The notes below the pieces were generated by a model. The model did no database searches. It was not told the DNA's origin and was given only the letters and a program-made list of their open reading frames with translations. Positions 1 through 8,820 of a stretch of DNA of 64,000 bases are shown here, one piece after another. The stretch is from Nitrobacter sp963807355 (GTDB lineage Bacteria; Pseudomonadota; Alphaproteobacteria; Rhizobiales; Xanthobacteraceae). The stretch covers positions 101,882 to 165,881 of the forward strand of contig CAWEBX010000021.1 of NCBI GenBank assembly GCA_963807355.1, given 5' to 3'. Positions within the stretch are counted from its first letter, which is position 1. Each line of letters starts with the position of its first letter. Position numbers and translations under genes: made by a program.

Positions 1-71
1 CCGCGAATGCAAGCGGGGACAAGGCCAACTCTGCCAAACCCGCGGACGGCAAAACGCCAGCGAAGAAGTAA
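1..71 (+). CDS. C-terminal tail of an upstream protein (partial)
   Basis: An open frame enters from the left edge and ends at a TAA at 69-71. The 22 visible residues are rich in Ala, Lys, Asp and Pro and finish in AKK, so no domain can be recognised. In relatives the gene before argJ is often a parvulin-type periplasmic peptidyl-prolyl isomerase with a similar Ala/Lys-rich tail; that identity is inference from gene order only. Confidence 0.45.
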   Translation, partial: ANASGDKANSAKPADGKTPAKK

Positions 72-112
72 AATTCGCTGTCGCGTCGTTGAAACCGATA
101 GTATTGACAATC

Positions 113-205
113 GTCATGGTCGGGCTCGTCCCGGCCATCCACGTCTTTGGAATCCGCTCAGCGCAAGAAAGACGTGGATGGCCCGAATAAATCCGGCCAT
201 GACGA
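113..205. repeat. Long imperfect palindrome upstream of argJ
   Basis: The arms at about 113-149 and 169-205 are near-perfect reverse complements (cgtcatggtcgggctcgtcc against a reversed copy ending ggccatgacg), separated by about 20 bases. Transcribed, it would fold into a hairpin of more than 30 pairs. It lies between the end of the upstream gene and argJ, where such dispersed palindromic repeats are common in this bacterial group. It could act as a transcription attenuator or mRNA-stability element; that role is inferred. Confidence 0.7.
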
Positions 206-233
206 CGAAATTTGCTGTCGACAGGCCTCACAC

Positions 234-1475
234 ATGTCCACCGGCATTTCTCCCCTCGCCCCGACCGATGTCCCCGATATGCCCGAAATCGCGGGCGTGC
301 GGCTCGCGACCGCCGCTGCCGGCATCCGCTACAAGGGCCGCACCGATGTACTGCTGGCGCTGCTGGACAAGGGCACGACGGTGGCCGGGGTGTTCACCAA
401 ATCCAAATGCCCGTCGGCGCCGGTCGAGTGGTGCCGCACGCGGTTGAAGGGTGGGCGCGCGCGGGCCTTGGTGGTGAATTCGGGCAACGCCAACGCCTTC
501 ACCGGCAAAACCGGCCGCCAGGCGACCAAGCTGACCGCCGACGTCGCCGCCAAGGCGGCCGGCTGCAAGGCAAGCGACATCTATCTCGCCTCGACCGGCG
601 TGATCGGCGAGCCGCTCGACGCCACAAAATTCAACGGCGTGCTGGAGACATTGGCGCGCGACGCGACGCCAGATCGCTGGATGGACGCGGCGCGCGCCAT
701 CATGACCACCGACACTTTCCCCAAGGTTGCAACCGCCAGGGTGAAGCTCGGCAAGGCGACCGTCACCATCAACGGCATCGCCAAGGGCGCTGGCATGATC
801 GCGCCCGACATGGCGACCATGCTCTCCTTCGTCTTTACCGATGCGCCGATAGCGGCGACAGCATTGCAATCGCTGTTGAAAAGCGGTGTCGAGGACACCT
901 TCAACGCCGTCACCATCGACAGCGACACCTCCACCTCCGACACCCTGCTAGCGTTTGCGACCGGCGCCGCAAGCGCCCGCGGCGCGCCGAAAATTACCCG
1001 CGCCAGCGATCCGCGCCTGAAAGCGTTCGCGAAAGCATTTCACGGCGTGCTGGCCGATCTCGCCGAACAGGTGGCGCGCGACGGCGAAGGCGCGCGCAAG
1101 CTGGTCGAGGTCATCGTCGAAGGCGCGACGTCGAAGACATCGGCGCGCAGGATCGCCAAGTCGATCGCCAACTCGCCTCTGGTGAAAACCGCGATCGCTG
1201 GCGAGGACGCCAACTGGGGTCGCGTGGTGATGGCGGTGGGCAAGGCTGGAGAGCCGGCCGACCGCGACAAGCTGTCGATCTATTTCAACGGCATTCGCGT
1301 CGCCAAAAGCGGCGCGCGGGATCCGTCTTACGACGAGGCGGAAGTCTCGAAAGCCATGAAGAACGACAAAATTCAGATCAAGACGACCCTAGGTCTCGGC
1401 AAGGGCCGCGACCGCGTGCTGACCTGCGACCTCACAAAGGAGTATGTCGCGATCAACGGCGATTACAGGTCGTGA
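234..1475 (+). CDS. argJ: Bifunctional glutamate N-acetyltransferase / amino-acid acetyltransferase ArgJ
   Basis: ArgJ carries out the cyclic step of arginine biosynthesis, moving the acetyl group from N-acetylornithine to glutamate; the bifunctional form can also use acetyl-CoA. The 413-residue length fits the family. The self-cleavage and active-site block KGAGMIAPDMATML is present; in ArgJ the precursor is cut before the Thr of MATML, which becomes the nucleophile. Upstream in-frame ATGs exist from 147, but the family N-terminus begins at MSTGISPLAP, so 234 was chosen. The stop overlaps the GTG of the downstream Nudix gene, indicating translational coupling. Sure of family; mono- versus bifunctional activity cannot be read from sequence. 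Confidence 0.96.
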   Translation: MSTGISPLAPTDVPDMPEIAGVRLATAAAGIRYKGRTDVLLALLDKGTTVAGVFTKSKCPSAPVEWCRTRLKGGRARALVVNSGNANAFTGKTGRQATKLTADVAAKAAGCKASDIYLASTGVIGEPLDATKFNGVLETLARDATPDRWMDAARAIMTTDTFPKVATARVKLGKATVTINGIAKGAGMIAPDMATMLSFVFTDAPIAATALQSLLKSGVEDTFNAVTIDSDTSTSDTLLAFATGAASARGAPKITRASDPRLKAFAKAFHGVLADLAEQVARDGEGARKLVEVIVEGATSKTSARRIAKSIANSPLVKTAIAGEDANWGRVVMAVGKAGEPADRDKLSIYFNGIRVAKSGARDPSYDEAEVSKAMKNDKIQIKTTLGLGKGRDRVLTCDLTKEYVAINGDYRS

Positions 1476-1873
1476 AACTCACACTCGTCGTCGCCTGCGC
1501 CCTGATCGACACCGACAACCGGGTGCTGATCGCGCAGCGACCGGAAGGCAAGCAGCTTGCCGGCCTGTGGGAATTTCCCGGCGGCAAGTTCGAGCCTGGA
1601 GAACGCCCCGAAGAGGCGCTGATTCGTGAGCTGCACGAGGAGCTCGGCATCGTCACGCAGGAGGGGTGCCTGGCGCCGCTGACCTTCGCGAGTCACGCTT
1701 ACGAGAGCTTTCATCTGCTGATGCCGCTCTACATCTGCCGGCGCTGGGAAGGCACGGTGACCTCAAAAGAGGGGCAGGCGCTGAAGTGGGTTCGGGCCAA
1801 TAAGCTTCGCGACTACCCGATGCCGCCCGCGGATATCCCCCTTATTCCGCCGCTGGTCGATTTGTTGATGTGA
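1472..1873 (+). CDS. mutT: MutT-type 8-oxo-dGTP diphosphatase (Nudix hydrolase)
   Basis: This 133-residue protein hydrolyses oxidised nucleoside triphosphates such as 8-oxo-dGTP, keeping them out of DNA. A complete Nudix box is seen at about residues 36-58, starting GGKFEPGE and ending RELHEELGI, with the metal-binding RELHEE. The N-terminus (VKLTLVVACALIDTD) and the late GQALKW segment match the MutT subfamily rather than generic Nudix proteins. Start is GTG at 1472, overlapping the argJ stop by four bases (GTGA), so it is translated as the second gene of an argJ-mutT operon, an order seen in related genomes. Confidence 0.93.
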   Translation: MKLTLVVACALIDTDNRVLIAQRPEGKQLAGLWEFPGGKFEPGERPEEALIRELHEELGIVTQEGCLAPLTFASHAYESFHLLMPLYICRRWEGTVTSKEGQALKWVRANKLRDYPMPPADIPLIPPLVDLLM

Positions 1874-1951
1874 GTTTGCGCCCCGGACGCAGCGCAGCGC
1901 GAAACGGTGCTGTGCAGAGTCGGAACTCATGCACGGAATACGGTTCGGCCA

Positions 1952-2000
1952 GTCCCGGTTCTGCGGAGCGGCATCGGGAATGCCGCATCGCGCCCGGGAC
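1952..2000. repeat. Inverted repeat between mutT and the methyltransferase gene
   Basis: The outer arms gtcccgg and cccgggac, with an inner ctgcggagcggcat against tgccgcatcgcg, form a stem-loop. It sits in the gap between the convergent mutT and methyltransferase genes and could serve as a bidirectional terminator. Similar gtcccgg...ccgggac elements are dispersed through Bradyrhizobium-type genomes. Confidence 0.6.
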
Positions 2001-2008
2001 ACTATTTT

Positions 2009-2861
2009 TCAAGTCTTGCCACGCCCCTTTACCGCTTGCTCCAGGCTCGCTTTCGCCGAACCGGGCTGCAACGGCTTCTGCTGGCTCTCATGCGGCGCCC
2101 ATCCCGAGAGCCAGACGATATCGAAGGTGGCGCGAATGCGGCCGTCGGGATCAGTGAAGCGTTCATGATAGATTTGCGCCATCCGCAACAGCGTCGCGCG
2201 GCGCAAAGGCGTCCGCCGCCGTTCGGCCATGATATTGGTCGCGCCCATGCGGCGCAGATCATGCATCAGCGCAAAAGCATCGTTATAGCGCACCACGACG
2301 CGGTCGACGTCCGTCACCGGCAGTGCGAAGCCCGCGCGTTGCAGCAGCGCGCCGACATCGCGAAGGTCGGCGAATGGCGCAACGCGCGGCGACATGCCAC
2401 CCTCAAGCTCCGCCTCGGCTATAGCGAACGCCTGACGCAGCTCGGTGAGCGTCTCACCGCCGATGGTGGCTGCCAGCAGAAAGCCGTCCGGCTTCAGGGC
2501 ACGGCGGATCTGCACCAGCAGGCCCGGAAGATCATTGACAAACTGGAAGGCAAGTCCGGAGACGGCAAGATCGAGAGAGTTCCGGCGACAACCGCACGGC
2601 TTCGCTCTCGTCAATCGGGAGATCGACGCGGGCAAGCTCTCTGAGACGAGCCGCGAGCGCGCCGCGCACCTGATCGCCCGGCGTGCCGATATCCGCCGCG
2701 TGTTGAAATTCGCGCAACACGGCATTCAGCCGCTCCGCCATATCCTCCGCGACGCGATCGAGCAAAAACGGCACCGCTCCCACTTCGGCCGCGCGTCTCT
2801 GCCGCACGCCCAGCAGGGTGCGATCGAACAAAACGGGCGGCGATGATTGGTTCGGAGCCAT
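2009..2861 (-). pseudogene. BioC/NDUFAF5-like SAM-dependent methyltransferase, frameshifted
   Basis: Two overlapping minus-strand frames together make one methyltransferase of about 280 residues. The N-terminal part (from MAPNQSSPPVLFDRTLLG at 2861) holds the SAM-binding region HAADIGTPGDQ; the C-terminal part resumes at NSLDLAVSGLAFQFVNDL and runs through LRRMGATNIM, a segment seen in the bacterial NDUFAF5-like family. The frame changes near 2575-2590, where one extra base (or two missing) separates RLSP from NSLDLAV. The family methylates small molecules or protein side chains; the substrate is unknown here. It diverges from comF. Either a recent inactivation or a sequencing error. Confidence 0.8.
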
Positions 2862-2971
2862 GCGGCTTGGTACGCCGATCATCCCGTCGCTGGCAATCCG
2901 CCGTAACGCGATTGCAAAGGACCTGCTTTGTCTGGCTTGAGTACCGCCACCTCGAGGAATAGCCTTCCGCT

Positions 2972-3787
2972 ATGGATACCACAACGGACAATCTTGTTTC
3001 GCCGCAGCGAGCCAATCCGCTGCGCGGCGCGTGGCGCGCGTGTCGCGACCTCATGTCCCATGCGGCGCGCTCGGCGCTGGACATCGCGCTGCCAACGCTC
3101 TGTGTCGCCTGCCGCGAACCGGTGGCTGGCGTCGGCGTCTGTGCGGATTGCTGGACGCAATTGTCGTTCATCGAACGTCCTTATTGTCCTCGCCTCGGCA
3201 CGCCCTTTGTTTATGATCCGGGTTCCGGCATGCTGTCGATGGAGGCGATTGCCAATCCCCCGGCCTATCAGCGCGCCCGCGCTGCGGTACGCTATAACGA
3301 CGTCGCCAAGGTCCTGGTTCATGCACTGAAGTATCAGGACCGCACCGATCTCGCGCCCGCGATGGGCCGCTGGATGGCTCGTGCGGGCTCGGAATTGCTC
3401 GACGGCGCCGACGTTCTGATCCCGGTGCCGCTGCACTGGCGACGCGGCTGGAGCCGCCGCTACAACCAATCGGGCGTGCTGGCGCGCGTCATCGCCCGAC
3501 AATCCGGAATTCCGGTCGCGCCAGACGCGCTGCGGCGCACCCGTCCGACCCGGCAACAGGTTGGTTTGTCGCGAAATGACCGCGCCCGCAATGTGCAGGG
3601 GGCGTTCAAAGTCGCGGCGGAACGCACCAGCCAGATCCAGGGCCGCCGCGTCATCCTGATCGATGACGTCCTGACGTCTGGCGCCACAGTGGATGCCTGC
3701 GCGCGCGTCCTGCTGCACGCGAAGGCCGCACAGGTCGATGTGCTGGTATTCGCGCGGGTTGTCGACACCATGAAAGCCCCCATATAA
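2972..3787 (+). CDS. comF: ComF family phosphoribosyltransferase-like protein
   Basis: 271 residues. The N-terminal third contains a zinc-ribbon pair, CVAC and CADC (residues about 44-60), and the C-terminal half is a type I phosphoribosyltransferase fold with the PRPP-binding signature VILIDDVLTSGAT near residue 228. ComF proteins act in natural transformation in some bacteria, probably handling incoming single-stranded DNA; in alphaproteobacteria the role is untested. Conserved family features RRGWSRRYNQS and the following Leu/Arg-rich segment are present. The gene diverges from the frameshifted methyltransferase gene and is followed 53 bp later by a nitrilase-family gene. Confidence 0.9.
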   Translation: MDTTTDNLVSPQRANPLRGAWRACRDLMSHAARSALDIALPTLCVACREPVAGVGVCADCWTQLSFIERPYCPRLGTPFVYDPGSGMLSMEAIANPPAYQRARAAVRYNDVAKVLVHALKYQDRTDLAPAMGRWMARAGSELLDGADVLIPVPLHWRRGWSRRYNQSGVLARVIARQSGIPVAPDALRRTRPTRQQVGLSRNDRARNVQGAFKVAAERTSQIQGRRVILIDDVLTSGATVDACARVLLHAKAAQVDVLVFARVVDTMKAPI

Positions 3788-3840
3788 TTGAGCTTTGACC
3801 CCGGAGCCTTGTTCTGTTTTCGCGGGCGAAAGGCAAGGAC

Positions 3841-4722
3841 ATGAACACCAAGCCCACGTTCATCGCCGCAATGATCCAGATGCGGAGCGGTCTTTTTCCC
3901 GAGCCGAATTTCGATCAGGGTTCAAGGCTAATTCGCGAGGCGGCGGCGCAGGGTGCTGACTTCGTGCAGACCCCCGAAGCCAGCAACATTATGCAGGCCG
4001 ATCGTGTCGCACTCTTTGAGCATCTTCGGACCGAGGACGACGACCGCTCGCTCAGCGGTTATCGCGATCTTGCGCGCGAATTGAGAATTTACCTCAACGT
4101 CGGCTCGCTCGCATTGCGGCTCACGGCTGAGAAAGCCGTCAACCGCTCGTTCCTGATCGGACCGTCCGGCGACATCCTCGCGCGCTATGACAAGATTCAC
4201 ATGTTCGACATCGATCTCGGAGGCGGCGAAAGCTATCGGGAGTCGGCCAACTATCAGCCGGGCGAGACTGCCGTGATAACGGACCTGCCCTGGGGCAGGC
4301 TGGGCATGACGATCTGCTACGACGTCCGTTTTCCTGCGCTGTATCGCGCGCTGGCCGAAGCCGGCGCGTCGTTCCTCACGGTGCCAGCGGCCTTCACCAG
4401 GAAGACCGGCGAGGCGCATTGGCACACCCTGCTGCGCGCTCGCGCGATCGAGAACGGTTCCTTCGTGTTTGCCGCCGCCCAAGGGGGAATGCACGACAAC
4501 AACCGCGAAACGTTCGGCCATTCGCTGATCGTCGATCCGTGGGGCACAGTGTTGGCCGAAGCGAGCGGCACCGAACCCGGCATCGTGTTGGCTACGATCG
4601 ATCCGGCCAACGTCGCGACCGCGCGCAAGGCCGTACCCTCATTACAGCATGGGCGGCGCTTTTCCCTCGTCGACCATAAGTCGGCAAGCGACCATCTGCA
4701 TCTTGTGCGAGGCTCTGCATGA
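3841..4722 (+). CDS. Carbon-nitrogen hydrolase (nitrilase superfamily, Nit-type amidase)
   Basis: 293-residue nitrilase-superfamily enzyme with the full catalytic triad: Glu in TPEASN, Lys in YDKIHMFD and Cys in MTICYDVRFP. These motif contexts are those of the Nit1/Nit2 branch, whose members hydrolyse deaminated glutathione or omega-amides such as 2-oxoglutaramate; the actual substrate is not determined. It is cytoplasmic, with no signal peptide. The final ATGA overlaps the start of the first DUF1178 gene at 4719, so the three genes are probably translated as a unit. In many relatives a glutaredoxin gene lies between comF and this gene; here the gap of 53 bp leaves no room for one. Confidence 0.92.
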   Translation: MNTKPTFIAAMIQMRSGLFPEPNFDQGSRLIREAAAQGADFVQTPEASNIMQADRVALFEHLRTEDDDRSLSGYRDLARELRIYLNVGSLALRLTAEKAVNRSFLIGPSGDILARYDKIHMFDIDLGGGESYRESANYQPGETAVITDLPWGRLGMTICYDVRFPALYRALAEAGASFLTVPAAFTRKTGEAHWHTLLRARAIENGSFVFAAAQGGMHDNNRETFGHSLIVDPWGTVLAEASGTEPGIVLATIDPANVATARKAVPSLQHGRRFSLVDHKSASDHLHLVRGSA

Positions 4723-4961
4723 TCCGCTACACCCTGCGCTGCGAGCGGGGCCACACTTTCGAGAGCTGGTTTCAGAGCTCCTCGTCCTACGACGCGCAGG
4801 TCAAACGCAAACTCGTCACCTGCGCGCTCTGCGGCTCGGCGAATGTCGAGAAGGCGATCATGGCGCCAAGGATCGCCGGCTCCAAGCGCCGCTCGCCGAG
4901 ACTCGCAGCCGCTCCCGCATTTACGATAGACGAGCCTCCCGAGCGAGGAGGTTCGGCATGA
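4719..4961 (+). CDS. DUF1178 family protein, short first copy (80 aa)
   Basis: An 80-residue protein whose first 55 residues closely match the N-terminus of the next gene (MIRY.LRC..GHTFESWFQ and LVTCA.CGS), keeping the paired Cys/His residues of a presumed zinc ribbon. After residue 55 it diverges and ends without the C-terminal DUF1178 region. Start and stop both lie in ATGA overlaps, with the upstream amidohydrolase and with the second copy. Differences from the second copy are mostly at third codon positions, which points to selection on the short protein rather than to a dead fragment. Function unknown. Confidence 0.78.
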   Translation: MIRYTLRCERGHTFESWFQSSSSYDAQVKRKLVTCALCGSANVEKAIMAPRIAGSKRRSPRLAAAPAFTIDEPPERGGSA

Positions 4962-5401
4962 TCCGCTACAACCTGCGTTGCGATGGTGGCCATACCTTCG
5001 AAAGCTGGTTTCAGAGCTCGTCGGCCTATGATTCACAGGTCAAGCGCAAGCTTGTCACCTGCGCGATCTGCGGCTCTGCGAAGGTCGAGAAGGCGATCAT
5101 GGCGCCGAGGATCGCCGGCACCAAAAAGCGCGGATCGGCGGCGCCTGCGGACTCATCCACATCGGCAACAATGGCCGAGGGGCGCGAGCTGCGTGCCGAG
5201 CTCAAACAATTGCATGATCATCTCGTCAAGAACGCCGACAATGTCGGCGCACGGTTTCCGAACGAAGCTCGCAAAATGCACTACGGCGATATCGAGCATC
5301 GTCCGATCTACGGCGAGGCCTCGCCCGAGGAAGCGAGATCGCTGATCGAGGAAGGCGTCGAGGTCGGGTCGCTGCCGGTGCTGCGGGACGACCGGAACTA
5401 G
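4958..5401 (+). CDS. DUF1178 family protein, full-length copy (147 aa)
   Basis: 147 residues, the usual length for DUF1178. The N-terminal ribbon carries LRCDGGHTFESWF and TCAICGS, and the C-terminal half has the family-typical stretch GARFPNEARKMHYGDIE followed by IYGEASPEEA. DUF1178 genes are conserved in alphaproteobacteria next to nitrilase-type amidases, but no biochemical role is known. The ATG at 4958 was chosen because it aligns with the first copy and overlaps that gene's stop (ATGA); a longer upstream in-frame extension to 4649 would run through the neighbouring genes in another frame. Confidence 0.88.
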   Translation: MIRYNLRCDGGHTFESWFQSSSAYDSQVKRKLVTCAICGSAKVEKAIMAPRIAGTKKRGSAAPADSSTSATMAEGRELRAELKQLHDHLVKNADNVGARFPNEARKMHYGDIEHRPIYGEASPEEARSLIEEGVEVGSLPVLRDDRN

Positions 5402-5433
5402 CTTTGCGTGGCACCAGGGGCGACGCGGCTTAT

Positions 5434-6333
5434 CTACATTGCCACCAGCAGCCCGACGCCGATCGCGATCAACACGATACCGCCGAACTCATGTAACGAG
5501 AGCGGCTGCTTGAACGAATAATATGACACCGCCTGCGCGAACAGCACCTCGACCAGCGCCAGCGTGCGAACGTTGGCGGCGGCGGTGAGCGCGAACGCCA
5601 GGAACCAGAATTGCGAGGCGAACGCGCCCAAAAAACCCGCGAACAGCGACGGCCGCCACAGGCCGAGAATTCTTTTCGGCACGTCGGGCGCGCGCAACAA
5701 CAGATACGCCGCCAGCACCGCCGTCTGCACGAATAGCCCAAACACCAGCGTGTAGGACGCCGCGGTGACGAACGACACGCCCGGCACGGCGATGATGGCA
5801 CCGCGAAAGCCGACCGCGGACAGGGCGAAACAGGCGGCTGCGGCCAACCCCAACGCCGTCGGCTTGAGATCGGCGAAACCCTTGGCGCCGCCGGGACGGA
5901 GCGCGGTAATAACGACGCCCACGGTGGCGATCAGAATCGCGACCACCTTTAACAAGGTGAGATGATCGCCGAGAAACACAAATCCAAAGATCGCGGTCTG
6001 GATCGCTTCGGTCTTGAGATACGCTATCGTCACCACGAACGAGTTGCCGTTCATCGCGAGCAGCATCAAGCCGGTGCCGACGATCTGGGTGAGCGCGCCG
6101 AGCAACAGCCACAGCCAGAAGGCGACGACAGGCCATGGGACTGGGTCCCCGGTGAACCCGATCACCATGGCGAAAAAGATCAGCGAGAACGGAAAGCCGA
6201 ACAGGAAGCGGATGTTGGTCGCGCCCCACGTGCCGAGCGGACTGGTCAGCGACCGCTGCATCGCGTTACGCGCGACCTGTCCGAACGCTGCCGTGACGGT
6301 GAAGGGTATCCAGAGCGAGGCGACGGTGAACAT
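5434..6333 (-). CDS. EamA/DMT superfamily transporter
   Basis: 299-residue, very hydrophobic protein with about ten predicted membrane spans in two five-helix halves, as in the drug/metabolite transporter superfamily. It begins MFTVASLWIPFTVTAAFGQ and ends in a hydrophobic helix (GIVLIAIGVGLLVAM). Such inner-membrane carriers export amino acids or other metabolites; the substrate here cannot be predicted. It lies 47 bp downstream of ubiG on the same strand and converges with the DUF1178 genes. Confidence 0.87.
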   Translation of the reverse strand: MFTVASLWIPFTVTAAFGQVARNAMQRSLTSPLGTWGATNIRFLFGFPFSLIFFAMVIGFTGDPVPWPVVAFWLWLLLGALTQIVGTGLMLLAMNGNSFVVTIAYLKTEAIQTAIFGFVFLGDHLTLLKVVAILIATVGVVITALRPGGAKGFADLKPTALGLAAAACFALSAVGFRGAIIAVPGVSFVTAASYTLVFGLFVQTAVLAAYLLLRAPDVPKRILGLWRPSLFAGFLGAFASQFWFLAFALTAAANVRTLALVEVLFAQAVSYYSFKQPLSLHEFGGIVLIAIGVGLLVAM

Positions 6334-6380
6334 GGAAGATGTCTTTCACGTTCCCGAAAGTGGTGAAGGCCGAGGAAGCC

Positions 6381-7154
6381 TTACCCCACCGCTTCCGCCA
6401 CCACCATGTAGTTGACGTCCATGTCGGATGACAGGCTCCACTTGTCCGCGAACGGGCTGTACACCACGCCGGACTGCTCGGTGATGCCGAGCCCGTTGCG
6501 CTCGAGGTGGCGCGCAAGTTCGTCCGGAGTAACGAACTTGTCCCACTGATGAGTACCGCGCGGCAGCCAGCGCAGCACATATTCGGCCGCGACAATGCCC
6601 AGAGCAAAGCTCTTCCAGTTGCGATTGAGGGTGGAGGCCACCATGATGCCGCCCGGCTTCAGCATCGCGGCGCAGCGATCCAGAAACAGCCCGACGTTAG
6701 CGACGTGCTCCACCACCTCCATCGCGAGGATGATGTCAAAGCGCTCTCGTACGTCCATGTCTTCCACGGTCGTGCAGCGATAATCGATCGACAGATGGGC
6801 TTTCTCGGCGTGGAGCTTCGCCGCCGCGATATTGGACGCGGAGGGATCGACCCCGATCACCTGCGCGCCGAGCCGCGTGAACGGCTCGCATAGAAGGCCC
6901 GCGCCGCAGCCGATATCAAGCAGCCGCAGGTCCGCCAGACAGTTCAGGCTGCGGACGCTGCGCTCGAACTTGCGGCAGGCGGCGTCGCGGATGAACTGGA
7001 GCCGCAGCGGGTTGATCCTGTGCAGCGGCGCCATCTTGCCGGTGGGATCCCACCACTCCTGCGACAGTTTTGAGAACTTCTCGATCTCGGCGCGATCGAC
7101 GGTCGTTTCGGATGTGGCTAAAGAATTCGCGGAAGGGTCGGCTTGCATCATCAT
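6381..7154 (-). CDS. ubiG: Ubiquinone biosynthesis O-methyltransferase UbiG
   Basis: UbiG performs both O-methylations in ubiquinone synthesis. The 257-residue protein has the family N-terminus (EIEKFSKLSQEWWDPTGKM), the SAM-binding motif LLDIGCGAGLLCEP, and the later AMEVVEHVANV and LNRNWKSFALGIVAAEYVL stretches that separate UbiG from other methyltransferases. Three consecutive ATGs open the gene; a GGAG about 10 bases before the first supports 7154. Divergent from lysC across a 412-bp gap. Confidence 0.95.
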   Translation of the reverse strand: MMMQADPSANSLATSETTVDRAEIEKFSKLSQEWWDPTGKMAPLHRINPLRLQFIRDAACRKFERSVRSLNCLADLRLLDIGCGAGLLCEPFTRLGAQVIGVDPSASNIAAAKLHAEKAHLSIDYRCTTVEDMDVRERFDIILAMEVVEHVANVGLFLDRCAAMLKPGGIMVASTLNRNWKSFALGIVAAEYVLRWLPRGTHQWDKFVTPDELARHLERNGLGITEQSGVVYSPFADKWSLSSDMDVNYMVVAEAVG

Positions 7155-7566
7155 TGCCGGGCGGCTCCTTGGGCGACGTGATGGGATTGCGGAACGCCGG
7201 CCGCGGCGGCGATGATTCTGATCCTCTCAGCCGAGTCGCCGACCCCACATGGGGTTTCGTGCAAAACCTGCATATGGGTCACCTCGGTCTTCATGGTCCG
7301 GCGGGCTGTGCGGTGCACATTGTTCGAATACAACATCGTCTCGTCCGGTTGCAGAATCGTTGATATGGCAGCCCATCGGCCTGCCTCACGCCATTCCCTG
7401 GAGCGGCCGCCCGCCCGCAGGACGACCGAAAGCCGGGTTGCCTGCCCGCATCCGCGCCGTTATGTATACGCGCCTTCTCGCCCGTGCGCCCCCGCTTTTC
7501 GCACTTCATCGAGTTGGCTTGTATCCAGAGCCTTCTTGTAGAGAGCCTTAGGAACGCACACCCGTC
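7155..7566. other. Divergent intergenic region between ubiG and lysC
   Basis: About 410 bp between divergent starts, so promoters for both genes should lie here. On the minus strand a short frame (about 47-61 codons) ends in an ATGA overlap with the ubiG start; it has no recognisable similarity. No convincing terminator or riboswitch was seen. Confidence 0.4.
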
Positions 7567-8820
7567 ATGATCCGGCTTGTGATGAAATTTGGCGGCACCT
7601 CCGTCGCCAACCTCGACCGTATCCGCAACGTCGCGCGGCATGTCAAACGCGAGGTCGATGCCGGCCACGACGTCGCGGTGGTGGTGTCGGCGATGTCGGG
7701 CAAAACTAACGAGCTGGTGGCATGGTGCAGGGACGCTTCGTCGATGCACGACGCGCGCGAATACGACGCCGTGGTGGCATCCGGCGAGCAGATCACCTCG
7801 GGGCTTTTGGCGATCGCGCTACAGGCGCTCGGCATTCAGGCACGCTCATGGCAGGGATGGCAGATCCCAATTCAGACCAGCGACGCCCACGCCTCGGCCC
7901 GCATTCTTGAAATCGACGGCAGCGAACTGGTCAACCGCTTCACGGAGCGCAGAGAGGTTGCCGTGATCGCCGGTTTTCAGGGAATCAGCCCGCAGACCGG
8001 CCGGATCACCACGCTTGGCCGCGGTGGCTCCGATACCTCGGCGGTGGCGATCGCCGCCGCCATCCGCGCCGACCGCTGCGACATCTACACCGATGTCGAC
8101 GGCGTCTATACCACCGATCCGCGGGTGGTCCCGAAAGCGCGCCGGCTCGACAGGATCGCGTTCGAGGACATGCTGGAACTGGCATCGCAGGGCGCCAAGG
8201 TGCTTCAGGTTCGTTCCGTGGAACTCGGCATGACCCAGAACATGCCGATTTTCGTCCGCTCCAGTTTCGACAAGCCGGAGGACATCGACCCCCATGGCAC
8301 GCCGCCGGGTACGCTGATCTGCGGCGAGGAGGAAATCATGGAAAGCCACGTCGTTACCGGGATAGCCTTCTCCAAGGACGAGGCCCAGATCTCGGTCCGC
8401 CAGATCGAGGACAAGCCGGGCGTCGCCGCCTCGATCTTTGTCCCGCTTGCCGATGCCAATATCAACGTCGACATGATCGTCCAGAACGTCTCAGAGGATG
8501 GCAAGACCACCGACCTGACGTTCACGGTGCCCGCCTCCGACTATGCCCGCGCCAAGGAGACCATCACCGGCGCCAGGGACAAGATCGGCTATGCGCGCCT
8601 CGACAGCGCCACCGACGTCGCGAAGATCTCGGTAATCGGGTCCGGCATGCGTAGCCATGCCGGCGTCGCGGCGCAGGCGTTCAAGGCGCTGTCCGACAAG
8701 GGTATCAATATCCGCGCCATCACGACCTCGGAGATCAAGTTCTCGTTGCTGATCGATACCGCCTATACCGAACTCGCGGTACGGACCCTGCATACGCTCT
8801 ACGGTCTCGATCAGACCTGA
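7567..8820 (+). CDS. lysC: Aspartate kinase LysC
   Basis: Phosphorylates aspartate at the entry to lysine, threonine, methionine and diaminopimelate synthesis. The 417-residue protein has the kinase signature VMKFGGTSVAN near the N-terminus, the substrate loop GRGGSDTSAVAIAAAI, and two C-terminal ACT domains (about residues 270-417; first one at ISVRQIEDKPGVAASIF) that give feedback control by lysine and/or threonine. The length is that of a monofunctional class enzyme of the alpha-beta type. Start ATG at 7567. In alphaproteobacteria lysC commonly precedes ptsP, as here. Confidence 0.96.
   Translation: MIRLVMKFGGTSVANLDRIRNVARHVKREVDAGHDVAVVVSAMSGKTNELVAWCRDASSMHDAREYDAVVASGEQITSGLLAIALQALGIQARSWQGWQIPIQTSDAHASARILEIDGSELVNRFTERREVAVIAGFQGISPQTGRITTLGRGGSDTSAVAIAAAIRADRCDIYTDVDGVYTTDPRVVPKARRLDRIAFEDMLELASQGAKVLQVRSVELGMTQNMPIFVRSSFDKPEDIDPHGTPPGTLICGEEEIMESHVVTGIAFSKDEAQISVRQIEDKPGVAASIFVPLADANINVDMIVQNVSEDGKTTDLTFTVPASDYARAKETITGARDKIGYARLDSATDVAKISVIGSGMRSHAGVAAQAFKALSDKGINIRAITTSEIKFSLLIDTAYTELAVRTLHTLYGLDQT

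Noticed and set aside
212..1873. 553-aa plus-strand frame spanning argJ and mutT
   Set aside because: Its first 420 residues are the Arg/His-rich out-of-frame shadow of argJ; only its end is the MutT protein.
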